Assembly (NCBI GenBank): GCA_035275405.1
Contig: DATEMU010000012.1
Location: 558,001 to 622,000 of the forward strand
DNA from: Phycisphaerae bacterium
Lineage (GTDB): Bacteria > Planctomycetota > Phycisphaerae > UBA1845 > UTPLA1
Length of the DNA stretch: 64,000 nt
Reading direction: 5' to 3'
The notes under the pieces were generated by a model that saw only the letters and a list, made by a program, of their open reading frames with translations, was not told the origin of the DNA and searched no databases. Shown in pieces: positions 34,084-42,113 of the stretch. Position 1 is the stretch's first letter. Every line of letters starts with the position of its first letter. A program made the position numbers and the translations under genes.

Positions 34084-34824
34084 ATGCAGCGGGAAGCGCT
34101 TTTCGAACATACTTCGTCCTGGCTCAATGACCGCATGTTCTCGCGTCGGCCGGCCACGCATTGGAAGGCGCTTCGTAGCGGAACCTTTCGCGACGGTCCC
34201 GTATCGTCAGACCTCCCGGTCGAGCGATTTGGCCCTCAAGACGATGGCCGGCACCCGGTGGGGTCGACGCGACTTGCCGAGATGGTCGCGTCGTTACTGG
34301 CTGCCGCCGAGGCCAAGGACTCCGGCAGCCGGCAACATGCCTGCCGTGTTGCCGCGCGGGCCCGCGAGTTGGGTTTGCGGAGGGGCCTTTCGGAAGGAGA
34401 GATGTCGGTCTTGGGGACGGCCGCGCTGCTGCACGACATTGGCAAGATCGGCATGCCCGACGCGATCCTGGCCAAGCCGGGGCCGCTCACGCGGGCGGAA
34501 TATGCAACGATCCAGCGGCACCCCGCAATTGGCGAATCGATTCTTCGACCGTTTGCCGAATTCGACCAGGTTCGTTCGCTTGTGCGCCATCATCACGAAT
34601 GGTACGACGGTCGCGGCTATCCTGACGGTCTGGCCGGTGAGCGCATTCCGCTGGGGGCGAGGATTCTGCAAGTCGCCGACAGCATTGACGCGATGCTCAC
34701 GCCGCGAAGTTACAAGAGCGGCTGCACGGAAGAGGAAATCGTCGCGGAACTGACCCGCTGCCGAGGGACGCAGTTTGATCCGGCGATCGCCGATCTGGCG
34801 GTCGCAAGCCTCACGCGGGGGTGA
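34084..34824 (+). CDS. HD-GYP domain protein (putative cyclic-di-GMP phosphodiesterase)
   Basis: 246 aa. GGGGAG five bases before ATG 34084 fixes the start. The first ~65 residues are of unknown type; then comes a complete HD-GYP domain: AALLHDIGKIGMPDAIL (HD metal site), RHPAIGESIL, HHHEWYDGRGYPDGLAGERI (HHE and GYP) and ILQVADSIDAM. No receiver or sensor domain is attached. Expected to hydrolyse c-di-GMP in the cytoplasm. Confidence 0.87.
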   Translation: MQREALFEHTSSWLNDRMFSRRPATHWKALRSGTFRDGPVSSDLPVERFGPQDDGRHPVGSTRLAEMVASLLAAAEAKDSGSRQHACRVAARARELGLRRGLSEGEMSVLGTAALLHDIGKIGMPDAILAKPGPLTRAEYATIQRHPAIGESILRPFAEFDQVRSLVRHHHEWYDGRGYPDGLAGERIPLGARILQVADSIDAMLTPRSYKSGCTEEEIVAELTRCRGTQFDPAIADLAVASLTRG

Positions 34825-34857
34825 TGGCGATCCGTTCGATGTTAGGTCGACTGCGGA

Positions 34858-34886
34858 TTGCCGCAGTCTCCAGTCCCGCCTAGACT
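34858..34886 (+). promoter_or_regulatory. mnmA promoter, leaderless layout
   Basis: TTGCCG (34858-34863), 17-base spacer, TAGACT (34881-34886); the ATG at 34894 is seven bases after the -10 box and has no Shine-Dalgarno sequence. Confidence 0.62.
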
Positions 34887-34893
34887 CCGCTCG

Positions 34894-36021
34894 ATGTCCG
34901 CCAAGCCAAGAGTTCTGGTCGCCATGAGCGGGGGCGTGGATAGCAGCGTTGCAGCCTGTTTGCTTTGTGAACAGGGCTACGACGTGATCGGGGTCTTTAT
35001 GCGCCTGGGAGCCGTGGACGAGGCGGACGGGGAGGTGCGAGGGGAAGCAGCAGAGGGCGGCTGCTCCACAATTCCTCTGCCGATCCAGAGCGATCGCCAT
35101 CGCGGGTGCTGTTCGGCGGCGGATGCGGGGGATGCGCGGTTTGTCGCCGGGAAGCTGGGGTTTCCGTTCTACGCCCTGAACTTTGAGGAGGAGTTCGGGC
35201 GGCTCAAGCAATACTTTGCGGATGAATACGCCGCCGCACGCACGCCCAACCCGTGCGTGCGGTGCAATCAGTGGCTCAAGTTTGGGCGGCTCATAGACTA
35301 TGCCCAGACCGTCAAGGCCGAGTGGATTGCGACCGGTCATTACGCGCGAGTCGATCAGGACAATGGGCGGCCGCGGCTGCGCCGCGCGCGGGACCTGGCC
35401 AAGGATCAATCGTATGTGCTCTTCGGCGTCGCGCCGGAGACGCTGCGGCGGACACTATTCCCCCTCGGCGAGTTGACCAAGGACGAGGTTCGCGCAATCG
35501 CGCGGCGCTGGGATTTGCCCGTGCATGACAAGCCGGAGTCGCAGGATATTTGCTTTGCGCCCGATCGGGACTATGCCCGCGTCGTGCGGCGATACCGCGA
35601 CGACGCTTTTGTCCCCGGCGAGATTCGGCACGTCGATGGCCGCGTGCTCGGGCGGCACGACGGCCTGGGGAACTTCACCGTCGGCCAGCGTCGCGGTCTG
35701 CGTGTCGCCGTCGGTCACCCCATCTACGTGACCGACCTGGACGCCGCAACGGCGACGGTGACGGTCGGTCCGCAGGCGTCGGTGCTCGCGGAGAGGGCAT
35801 CGGCATCACAAATGTCGTGGCTGATCGAGCGGCCGGCGGCAGCGTTCCGCGCAGAGGTGCGGATACGCTACAACCATGAGGCGGCGCCAGGGGCGGTCGA
35901 GCCGTTGCCGGAAGACCGGGTCGAGGTACGCTTCGACGAGCCGCAATGGGCGATCACACCGGGACAGGCGATGGTGATCTATCGTGGCGACGAGGTCCTG
36001 GGGGGCGGGTGGATTGACTGA
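34894..36021 (+). CDS. mnmA: tRNA-specific 2-thiouridylase
   Basis: 375 aa from ATG 34894; the in-frame GTG at 34858 would lie in the promoter. It forms 2-thiouridine at wobble U34 of tRNA-Lys/Glu/Gln. PP-loop VAMSGGVDSSVAA at the N-terminus; catalytic Cys in RTPNPCVRCNQWLKFG and the second in ESQDICFAPD; ATGHYARV; DLAKDQSYVLFGV. The C-terminal central and beta-barrel domains carry GLGNFTVGQRRGL. A ~20-residue insert (residues ~45-65) sits before the GCCSAADAGDAR segment. Confidence 0.96.
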   Translation: MSAKPRVLVAMSGGVDSSVAACLLCEQGYDVIGVFMRLGAVDEADGEVRGEAAEGGCSTIPLPIQSDRHRGCCSAADAGDARFVAGKLGFPFYALNFEEEFGRLKQYFADEYAAARTPNPCVRCNQWLKFGRLIDYAQTVKAEWIATGHYARVDQDNGRPRLRRARDLAKDQSYVLFGVAPETLRRTLFPLGELTKDEVRAIARRWDLPVHDKPESQDICFAPDRDYARVVRRYRDDAFVPGEIRHVDGRVLGRHDGLGNFTVGQRRGLRVAVGHPIYVTDLDAATATVTVGPQASVLAERASASQMSWLIERPAAAFRAEVRIRYNHEAAPGAVEPLPEDRVEVRFDEPQWAITPGQAMVIYRGDEVLGGGWID

Positions 36022-36057
36022 GAAGGGGTCCCCAGAGCCATTGGGGGCGAATCCACG

Positions 36058-36579
36058 TTAGCGCAACTGATTGTCTTTTCGGGCCTCGGCGGCAATCGGG
36101 GTTGCTTCTTTTTCGTCGAGCCAATCCACCCTGAATCCCGACTCGGTTCGCCTGAGGACGTGTCGTCCGCTGGAGAAAAGGAGGAGGTGCGAATCCCGGC
36201 AGACGGCCAGGGGCAGGTCTTCTCCGGGAGTTTGACGCGAGGCCCAGTTTTTGACGATGAGATCATAGTGATCCGGCGCGATGCCGCTAGAAATCTGTTC
36301 AAACGATTGCCACTGCTGCTCGAGGATTTCGGGATGCTGGGCGCTGAGTTGGCTGGCTAGAGCGACCTCCGCGAAGCGGGTCAGGGCGTCGAAGCATTCG
36401 CGCTGGCGGGCCTGACCGCGCGTCCAGACCACCATGAGGAAGAGGGCGGCGCCGCCCAGGGCGAGCCACGCGACGCGCCGCCAGAAGACGACCTTGCGCC
36501 GCAGGGCCTGGGTTTCGGAGATGGCGTCCTCGGACGATGCCAGCGTCGGTCGATTTCGATTTAGGTCAGCCGGATCCAT
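36058..36579 (-). CDS. Single-pass membrane protein, unknown function
   Basis: About 173 aa from ATG 36579 (a GTG at 36597 is possible). One transmembrane segment (VAWLALGGAALFLMVVW) around residue 45, then a predicted helical external domain with FEQISSGIAPDHYDLIVKNW and a short strand region (HLLLFSSGRHVLRR). It is antisense to nothing and convergent with mnmA. No family recognised. Confidence 0.6.
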   Translation of the reverse strand: MDPADLNRNRPTLASSEDAISETQALRRKVVFWRRVAWLALGGAALFLMVVWTRGQARQRECFDALTRFAEVALASQLSAQHPEILEQQWQSFEQISSGIAPDHYDLIVKNWASRQTPGEDLPLAVCRDSHLLLFSSGRHVLRRTESGFRVDWLDEKEATPIAAEARKDNQLR

Positions 36580-36663
36580 GTGTCGCCGTTGGCTCACAGT
36601 GTCGCGCGAGGGCGCTCGATGTCAAGACAGTACGGTCATCTAATCGGCATCGGCCGAAATTAT

Positions 36664-36692
36664 TTGCCAAAAAGCGTGATTCCAGCTATGGT
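36664..36692 (+). promoter_or_regulatory. Promoter of the radical SAM gene
   Basis: TTGCCA (36664-36669), 17-base spacer, TATGGT (36687-36692). ATG 36701 follows eight bases later without a Shine-Dalgarno sequence. Confidence 0.6.
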
Positions 36693-36700
36693 TCCCGATC

Positions 36701-38584
36701 ATGGAATTGCCTAAAAGGCCGTTGGGGGACGAATACACCCGTCCTGGCGCGTTCGGCGAGCTGTGCCGCCGTCTGGCGGAGCACCCCAGAATGCGCGAAC
36801 TGACCGCCCTCGTTATGTACGCCTTTGACCGGCGGACGCGGCTTCTGCCGTTTCTCTTCGCGGACACGCGGATCATTCCCGCGGGAGTTCGCGCGGTCGC
36901 GGACACGCTCGACGCAGCGGGACTGACCAAGTCGCGCGTGGTCTTTCAACTTTGGTCCCCCAACATTCGACCCTCGCTCGCCCGGATCGACGGCCGAATC
37001 CCCGACATCGTCCTCATCAGCAGCATGCAGATTCACGCATTGGAAGCCTATAAAATGGTCGCCGATGCGTGCCGAATTGAGGAATCCAAGCGGCCGCTGA
37101 TCCTCTGCGGCGGTCCGAAGTCGATTTACGAGCCCTGGGATTATTTCGGCCTCGGCGAGCGCGGCGAGATCAACGCCGATTGCTGCGTCACCGGCGAGTC
37201 CTACATCCTTCTTGAACTGCTGGACCGCTTGATCGACGAAGTCGGTCCCGGTCGGACGATTCGCCAGGCGTTTCTCAGGGCGCGCGACGAAGGGGTCTTG
37301 GAGGACATTCCAGGGTTGGTCTATCGGGTCGACGCGCCGGGCGGCAAGGAGGCCCACCTCGTCGATACGGGCATCCAGCGTCTCGTGCAATACCTCGACG
37401 AGTTGCCGATGCCGCTGTCGTCGTTTTACAAAATGGAGCCGCCGCACAAGCGCGAGACGCTGGCGCCGCGGCCGTTTCCCCATAACGACATTCAAAAGCG
37501 CGCGCGGATCAACTCCTTGATCATGACCATGGGCTGCAAGTTTCGGTGCAGCTATTGTCCGATCCCCGCGTACAACCAGAACACCTTTCGCTTCAAGAGC
37601 CCGGAGCGCCTCGGCGACGAAATGACGCTGCTCAACCAGAAGCTGGGCCTGCGCAACTTCTTCGGGACCGACGACAACTTCCTCAATCGCCGCGAGACGG
37701 TCGAGGACATCGTCAATCATCTCGCCTCCCGGCGGATCGACGGGATGCGCTTTAATAAGAAAGTGCGCTGGGCGACCGAAGCGACGATCCATGACGCGTT
37801 CAAGTGCATCGACTTGTTCGAGCAGATGCGCCGCGCCGGTCTGCGGGCGCTTTGGTTCGGCGTCGAGGACCTGACCGGCACAATGGTCAAGAAAGGCCAG
37901 GCCGGCACGAAGACGGCGGAAGTCTTCAAGGCGATGAACGACTGGGGCCTGTGCCCGATGCCGATGATGATGCACCACGACGGTCAGCCGCTGTATACCA
38001 AGGGCCGGCTGTATGGATTGATGAACCAGGTCCGTTACCTGCGCAAACACGGGGCCATCAGCGTGCAGATCACGGTCCTGACGCCTGCCGTCGGCACGAA
38101 TTTCTTCGATAAACCCTATCAGGACGGGATTGTTTTCAAGTCGGTCGCCGGTCAGCGCGTGGACGAAGCGCAATTCGACGGGAATCACGTGGTCGCCAGC
38201 AGCGAAAAACGGCCGTGGCTCAAGCAATGGAACCTGATTGCCGGATATGCCAGCTTCTATAACCCGCTGAGCCTGCTGGGCGCGATGTTCATGCCCAAGC
38301 GGCGGCTCGCGGGGGCGGATATCGGGATGCAGTTCATCGGCATGGCGGCGCTGGCCAAGACGGCCCTGGATTCCGCGCGCTGGTCGTGGCGGCTTTTGCG
38401 GGGACCGGTCGAGCATTGCACCGCCGTGCCGGGTCCGCGATTGAAAATGGTCAAGGCCCGACCGCACGAGATTGAGACGAAGCGGCCGACGGCCATCCCA
38501 CCAGATTCGCGGGAAGTGTATCAATTAGACACCATGACCCGTGAGAATCGGAGCCTTCCTCTTCCCATTTTCGCGGCGCCGTGA
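36701..38584 (+). CDS. B12-binding-type radical SAM enzyme
   Basis: 627 aa. The N-terminal ~200 residues resemble a cobalamin-binding Rossmann domain (IPDIVLISSMQIHALEAYKM; PLILCGGPKSIYEPWDYFG) but lack a clear DxHxxG, so base-off B12 binding is uncertain. The radical SAM core starts near residue 265 with MGCKFRCSYCPIPAYN (CxxxCxxC for the 4Fe-4S cluster), then FFGTDDNFLNRRETV and WATEATIHD. The C-terminal ~150 residues are amphipathic. Related proteins modify lipids, hopanoids or natural products; the substrate is unknown. A small zinc-binding protein gene follows. Confidence 0.8.
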   Translation: MELPKRPLGDEYTRPGAFGELCRRLAEHPRMRELTALVMYAFDRRTRLLPFLFADTRIIPAGVRAVADTLDAAGLTKSRVVFQLWSPNIRPSLARIDGRIPDIVLISSMQIHALEAYKMVADACRIEESKRPLILCGGPKSIYEPWDYFGLGERGEINADCCVTGESYILLELLDRLIDEVGPGRTIRQAFLRARDEGVLEDIPGLVYRVDAPGGKEAHLVDTGIQRLVQYLDELPMPLSSFYKMEPPHKRETLAPRPFPHNDIQKRARINSLIMTMGCKFRCSYCPIPAYNQNTFRFKSPERLGDEMTLLNQKLGLRNFFGTDDNFLNRRETVEDIVNHLASRRIDGMRFNKKVRWATEATIHDAFKCIDLFEQMRRAGLRALWFGVEDLTGTMVKKGQAGTKTAEVFKAMNDWGLCPMPMMMHHDGQPLYTKGRLYGLMNQVRYLRKHGAISVQITVLTPAVGTNFFDKPYQDGIVFKSVAGQRVDEAQFDGNHVVASSEKRPWLKQWNLIAGYASFYNPLSLLGAMFMPKRRLAGADIGMQFIGMAALAKTALDSARWSWRLLRGPVEHCTAVPGPRLKMVKARPHEIETKRPTAIPPDSREVYQLDTMTRENRSLPLPIFAAP

Positions 38585-38633
38585 GTACCGGCCCGCCGCT
38601 TTCGCTACTCGCTATTCGACATTCGCTATTACC

Positions 38634-38960
38634 ATGAAAGACAAAGGCGTCATCGTTTCATTTCGCGTCGATCGGCATCTGGCCGACGTGCTTAACAAGG
38701 TGCCGGACAAATCGTCGTTCATCCGCGACGTGATCCTGCGGAGCTTTTACGAGACCTGTCCGGTCTGTCGCGGCCGCGGCGTGCTTCCGGCGGAGCTGGC
38801 GCGCTGGGCGAGCCGGCAGCTCAAGTCCGACAAGGTCGTGGAGTGCAGTTGCTGTCGCTACGGGTATCCCGATTCGACGCGAACGGGTCGCCGCGCGGGG
38901 CAGAAGCGCGACGAGCGATACGTCTGTTCGCACTGCCAGCAACACGAGCACGCACACTGA
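38634..38960 (+). CDS. Small ribbon-helix-helix-like protein with zinc-binding cysteines
   Basis: 108 aa. The N-terminal 35 residues (VIVSFRVDRHLADVL, then FIRDVILRSF) fit a ribbon-helix-helix DNA-binding fold. They are followed by CPVCRGRG, CSCCRYG and CSHCQQH, enough for one or two zinc sites. A His-rich tail (HEHAH) ends the protein. No Shine-Dalgarno sequence; the leader has short direct repeats of TTCGCTA. Likely a DNA-binding regulator; target unknown. Confidence 0.65.
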   Translation: MKDKGVIVSFRVDRHLADVLNKVPDKSSFIRDVILRSFYETCPVCRGRGVLPAELARWASRQLKSDKVVECSCCRYGYPDSTRTGRRAGQKRDERYVCSHCQQHEHAH

Positions 38961-38973
38961 CGGGCTCATTGCC

Positions 38974-39001
38974 TTTCGCTTATCGCAAATCCCGCTAGAC
39001 T
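38974..39001 (+). promoter_or_regulatory. Putative promoter of the MFS-PlsC gene
   Basis: Weak TTTCGC (38974-38979), 16-base spacer, TAGACT (38996-39001), seven bases before ATG 39009. The -10 and its spacing closely resemble those of mnmA. Confidence 0.45.
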
Positions 39002-39008
39002 GCCCGCC

Positions 39009-40976
39009 ATGCCGCGCGGTCCATCTTTCCCATCTCCATCCCTCGCCGAGCGGCTTCTGGCCAATCGCAACTTCGTTTTGCTCTGGATCGCCTACGGAGT
39101 CTCCGCTTTCGGCGACCATCTCTCCGAGATTGCCCTCCTCAAGATGCAGAACGCCCTCGAAGTGACGGATGTCACGCGCCGCCAGGCGGCGATGCTCTTT
39201 GTCTTCATGTTCCCCTTCTTTCTCCTGGGCCCCGTCTTTGGAGCCCTTGCTGATCGCCTGCCCCGAAAGTGGATCATGGTCTTCGCGGATGTGATCCGCG
39301 CCGTGATTATTTTCGAGATGGTCTTCCTCCTCACCGGCATTCACCGCTGGGCAGCGCCCGACGATCCTCCCGGCGCGCCCATCTCCATCGCGGTGGCCAT
39401 GATCCCCATGCTGATGATGGGATTGTTCGCGGCGATGTTCTCTCCGGCCCGTCTCGCGCTCCTGCCGACGCTGATTCGACCGAATCAAATCGTCCGCGCC
39501 AACGCCGCCACGGCGGGGCTGGGGATGATCGCCAGCATTGCCTCGGCGGTGGCCGGCGGCTGGCTGGTGGAGAATGTCGGCGAGATCTGGAACTTCCGCG
39601 TGGACGCCCTCACTTTCGTCGTCAGCGCGCTGTGCATTCTTTTCATCCGACCGCCGGTCATCGAACATAGTGAGCGGGTAACGCACGGCGCCCATGCGAT
39701 CGCCGAAGGATTCCGCTATGTCGCCCGCCACCGGCGCGTCGGCGAGATCATCCTCATCTCGGCCATCCTGTGGGCAGGGGCCTCCATCGTGCGCAGCGTC
39801 ATTCCCGCGCTCGTCAAAGACGTGTTCGGCGGTACGTATCAGGACATTGGCTACTACCAGGGCATGCTCGGCGGCGGCCTCCTGCTCGGCTCGATCGTTC
39901 TCACTCTCCTCGGCGACTCCCTCAAGAGCGGCCTGGCCATCAGTTGGTCGCTGAAGCTGGCCGGTCTCAGCGGCCTGATCATTGCGGCGAGCGTGCAGTT
40001 CAAATGGCCGCAGGTCGTGTGCGCCGCGGCGATCATCCTGCTGGGTGTTTTCGGCGCGGGCATTCAAGTCAGCGTAAACGCCCTCCTACAGCGAATTGTG
40101 CCGGACTATATCCGCGGCCGCATCTTCGGCGTCCACGATCTGTGCACCATGAGCGGTCTGCTCCTCGCGACGGGGTTTCTCAGCATCCCCAACTGGCCGG
40201 AAATCGATCGCCACATCGCCTGGATCGCCGGCCTCACGTCGCTGGCGCTTTTCTTGACCGGCCTCTGGACGACTCTCGTGCGATTGAAAAGGGGCCGGTT
40301 TGGCCGGGCGATCACGTTCTGGAAGAACCTCAACGAGTTCTATTGCCGATTCTGGCCGCGCGTGCGGCGCGAGGGCATTTGCACCGTCCCGGCCGAAGGG
40401 CCGGTCATTGTCGCCGCCAATCACGTGTCGACCCTCGACCCGTTTCTGCTCACGGCGACAAGCCCCAATCGTTACGTCAGCTTCATGATCGCGCGGGAAT
40501 TTGCCCGGATTCCCTTCTTCAGCCGGCTGGTGGAAATGGTGGAATGCGTGCCCGTGAATCGCACCGGCAGCGACATCGCGTCGGTCAAGGCGGCTTTGCG
40601 ACATCTGGAACAAGGCCGGTGCCTGGGCATTTTCCCCGAGGGCCGGATTCGACGCCCCGATGAGACCATCAAGATTCGCGAAGGCGTCGGCATGCTCGCG
40701 CTGCGCAGTGGTGCAACGGTCGTCCCCGCCTACATTTCCGGGGTCCACCAGCCGTTTTACCTCCGGCGTACGCGGCTCCTCGATTGGATCAGCGTCCTCA
40801 TGCCGTTTCTCCGGCGTCATCACGCGCGGGTTCGCTATGGTCCGCCGGTGGATCTGTCGCGCTGGCATGATCGGGAAAAGGATCGGGAGGCGCACCGCGA
40901 GGCGGCCGAGCACATCATGGAAAGGATTGCGGCGTTGGCCATGGACGGTGCGCCGCAAACGGGGCAGCGGCCCTAG
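39009..40976 (+). CDS. MFS flippase fused to PlsC acyltransferase (lysophospholipid recycling type)
   Basis: 655 aa. Residues 1-420 are an MFS transporter (FGALADRLPRKWIMVFADVIRA; ARLALLPTLIRPNQIVRANA) of the LplT-like MFS_3 group. Residues ~440-640 are a PlsC/lysophospholipid acyltransferase: NHVSTLDPFLL (HX4D catalytic motif), FPEGRIRRPD and ATVVPAYISG. In LplT-Aas systems the flippase brings lysophospholipid into the cell for re-acylation; here both activities are joined but the acyl-ACP synthetase part is absent, so acyl donor supply must come from elsewhere. Confidence 0.88.
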   Translation: MPRGPSFPSPSLAERLLANRNFVLLWIAYGVSAFGDHLSEIALLKMQNALEVTDVTRRQAAMLFVFMFPFFLLGPVFGALADRLPRKWIMVFADVIRAVIIFEMVFLLTGIHRWAAPDDPPGAPISIAVAMIPMLMMGLFAAMFSPARLALLPTLIRPNQIVRANAATAGLGMIASIASAVAGGWLVENVGEIWNFRVDALTFVVSALCILFIRPPVIEHSERVTHGAHAIAEGFRYVARHRRVGEIILISAILWAGASIVRSVIPALVKDVFGGTYQDIGYYQGMLGGGLLLGSIVLTLLGDSLKSGLAISWSLKLAGLSGLIIAASVQFKWPQVVCAAAIILLGVFGAGIQVSVNALLQRIVPDYIRGRIFGVHDLCTMSGLLLATGFLSIPNWPEIDRHIAWIAGLTSLALFLTGLWTTLVRLKRGRFGRAITFWKNLNEFYCRFWPRVRREGICTVPAEGPVIVAANHVSTLDPFLLTATSPNRYVSFMIAREFARIPFFSRLVEMVECVPVNRTGSDIASVKAALRHLEQGRCLGIFPEGRIRRPDETIKIREGVGMLALRSGATVVPAYISGVHQPFYLRRTRLLDWISVLMPFLRRHHARVRYGPPVDLSRWHDREKDREAHREAAEHIMERIAALAMDGAPQTGQRP

Positions 40977-41069
40977 CCTTTGGGAGATTGTGTTTGGTAT
41001 GATGACCTGATCGCCGGCTGTTTTCGCTGGAAGCGGCGGAGAGCGGCGTTGAATCAAACAGGGATTCCC

Positions 41070-42095
41070 ATGCGAAAACTTTGGCCGACTTTCTTGTTGG
41101 GGGTAGCGTTGTACTTTTCTGCGGACCGAGCCGTCGCCGACGTGATTGAAGAATTCACCTGTGCCGCATATGGAACAGGGTGCACCAATGTGATCCCGGC
41201 GGGAGCCCCCATTGTCACATTCGGCGCCATGGCGCCGTCGGTGATCACGGTCCCAAATCTTGGCGCGGATGCAACAATTCTGGACGTCAACGTATCCATC
41301 AAGTTAAGTCACAATTGGCGCGGCGATGTGACGGCGTATCTATGGGCGCCCGGAACGCCGGCTCAGGAACTCTTCTCGAATCCGGGGACTTCCCAGAACA
41401 ACGCCAACGACATCGACGTCACGCTGGACGACGAAGCCGCGACGAACATCTTTTTAAGCCCGTGCGCGGGCGCGATGGCCTGCGTAGGTACGTTTCAGCC
41501 CGAAACAATTCCACTCTCGACCCTTGACGGAAAAAATCCGAGCGGTACTTGGACATTGGGTATCACCGACGGCGGCAGCAACGACACGGGTGCGTTACAG
41601 GCATGGTCTATCCGCCTGACGCTGGCCGATGGCGACGATGACGGCGTGCAGGACGGCGAAGACAATTGTATTGATACGGCCAATACCAATCAGGCCGACG
41701 GTGACGGCGACGGGATTGGCGATGCCTGCGACGTCTGCCCTGCCTTGGCGGGGGTCGATCAGGATGATCCCGACAGCGACGGTGTCGGCGATGAGTGCGA
41801 CAACTGCCCCAACGCCGCGAACTCAGACCAGCCCGATCCCGACAACGACGGCCGCGGCAGCGCCTGCGACAATTGCCCGTCCGTGGCGAATTTCGATCAG
41901 GCCGACACCGACGGCGATGCGTTCGGAGACGTTTGCGATTCCAATCCGACGGTGTTCAACCCGGACGATCAGGGAGGAGAGCCGGAACCGGGGCCGGGAA
42001 CCGGGGCGTCGTGCGGAACCTGTGCGGCCGGGACACCTCTACCGATGCTTGTGTCAGTTGCGATCTTGCCGATCCTGCGACGTCGCCGACGCTAA
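41070..42095 (+). CDS. Secreted P-domain protein with thrombospondin type-3 repeats and C-terminal anchor
   Basis: 341 aa from ATG 41070. Signal peptide (LWPTFLLGVALYFSADRAVA), then a proprotein-convertase P/HomoB-like beta domain (~residues 50-190: LSHNWRGDVTAYLWAP, NPSGTWTLGITDGG). Four Ca-binding thrombospondin type-3 repeats follow (DNCPNAANSDQPDPDNDGRG). The end is CGTCAAGTPLPMLVSVAILP plus five arginines: a Cys-hydrophobic-basic tail like PEP/MYXO-CTERM sorting signals. Probably a surface or exported calcium-binding protein. Confidence 0.83.
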   Translation: MRKLWPTFLLGVALYFSADRAVADVIEEFTCAAYGTGCTNVIPAGAPIVTFGAMAPSVITVPNLGADATILDVNVSIKLSHNWRGDVTAYLWAPGTPAQELFSNPGTSQNNANDIDVTLDDEAATNIFLSPCAGAMACVGTFQPETIPLSTLDGKNPSGTWTLGITDGGSNDTGALQAWSIRLTLADGDDDGVQDGEDNCIDTANTNQADGDGDGIGDACDVCPALAGVDQDDPDSDGVGDECDNCPNAANSDQPDPDNDGRGSACDNCPSVANFDQADTDGDAFGDVCDSNPTVFNPDDQGGEPEPGPGTGASCGTCAAGTPLPMLVSVAILPILRRRRR

Positions 42096-42113
42096 TCGTC
42101 TCCGCCGAATCCG

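Noticed and set aside
36686-38524. 612-codon minus-strand ORF
   Set aside because: Antisense shadow of the radical SAM gene in GC-rich sequence.
38658-40067. 469-codon minus-strand ORF
   Set aside because: Antisense to the zinc protein and MFS-PlsC genes; Arg/Asp/His-rich composition typical of a shadow frame.
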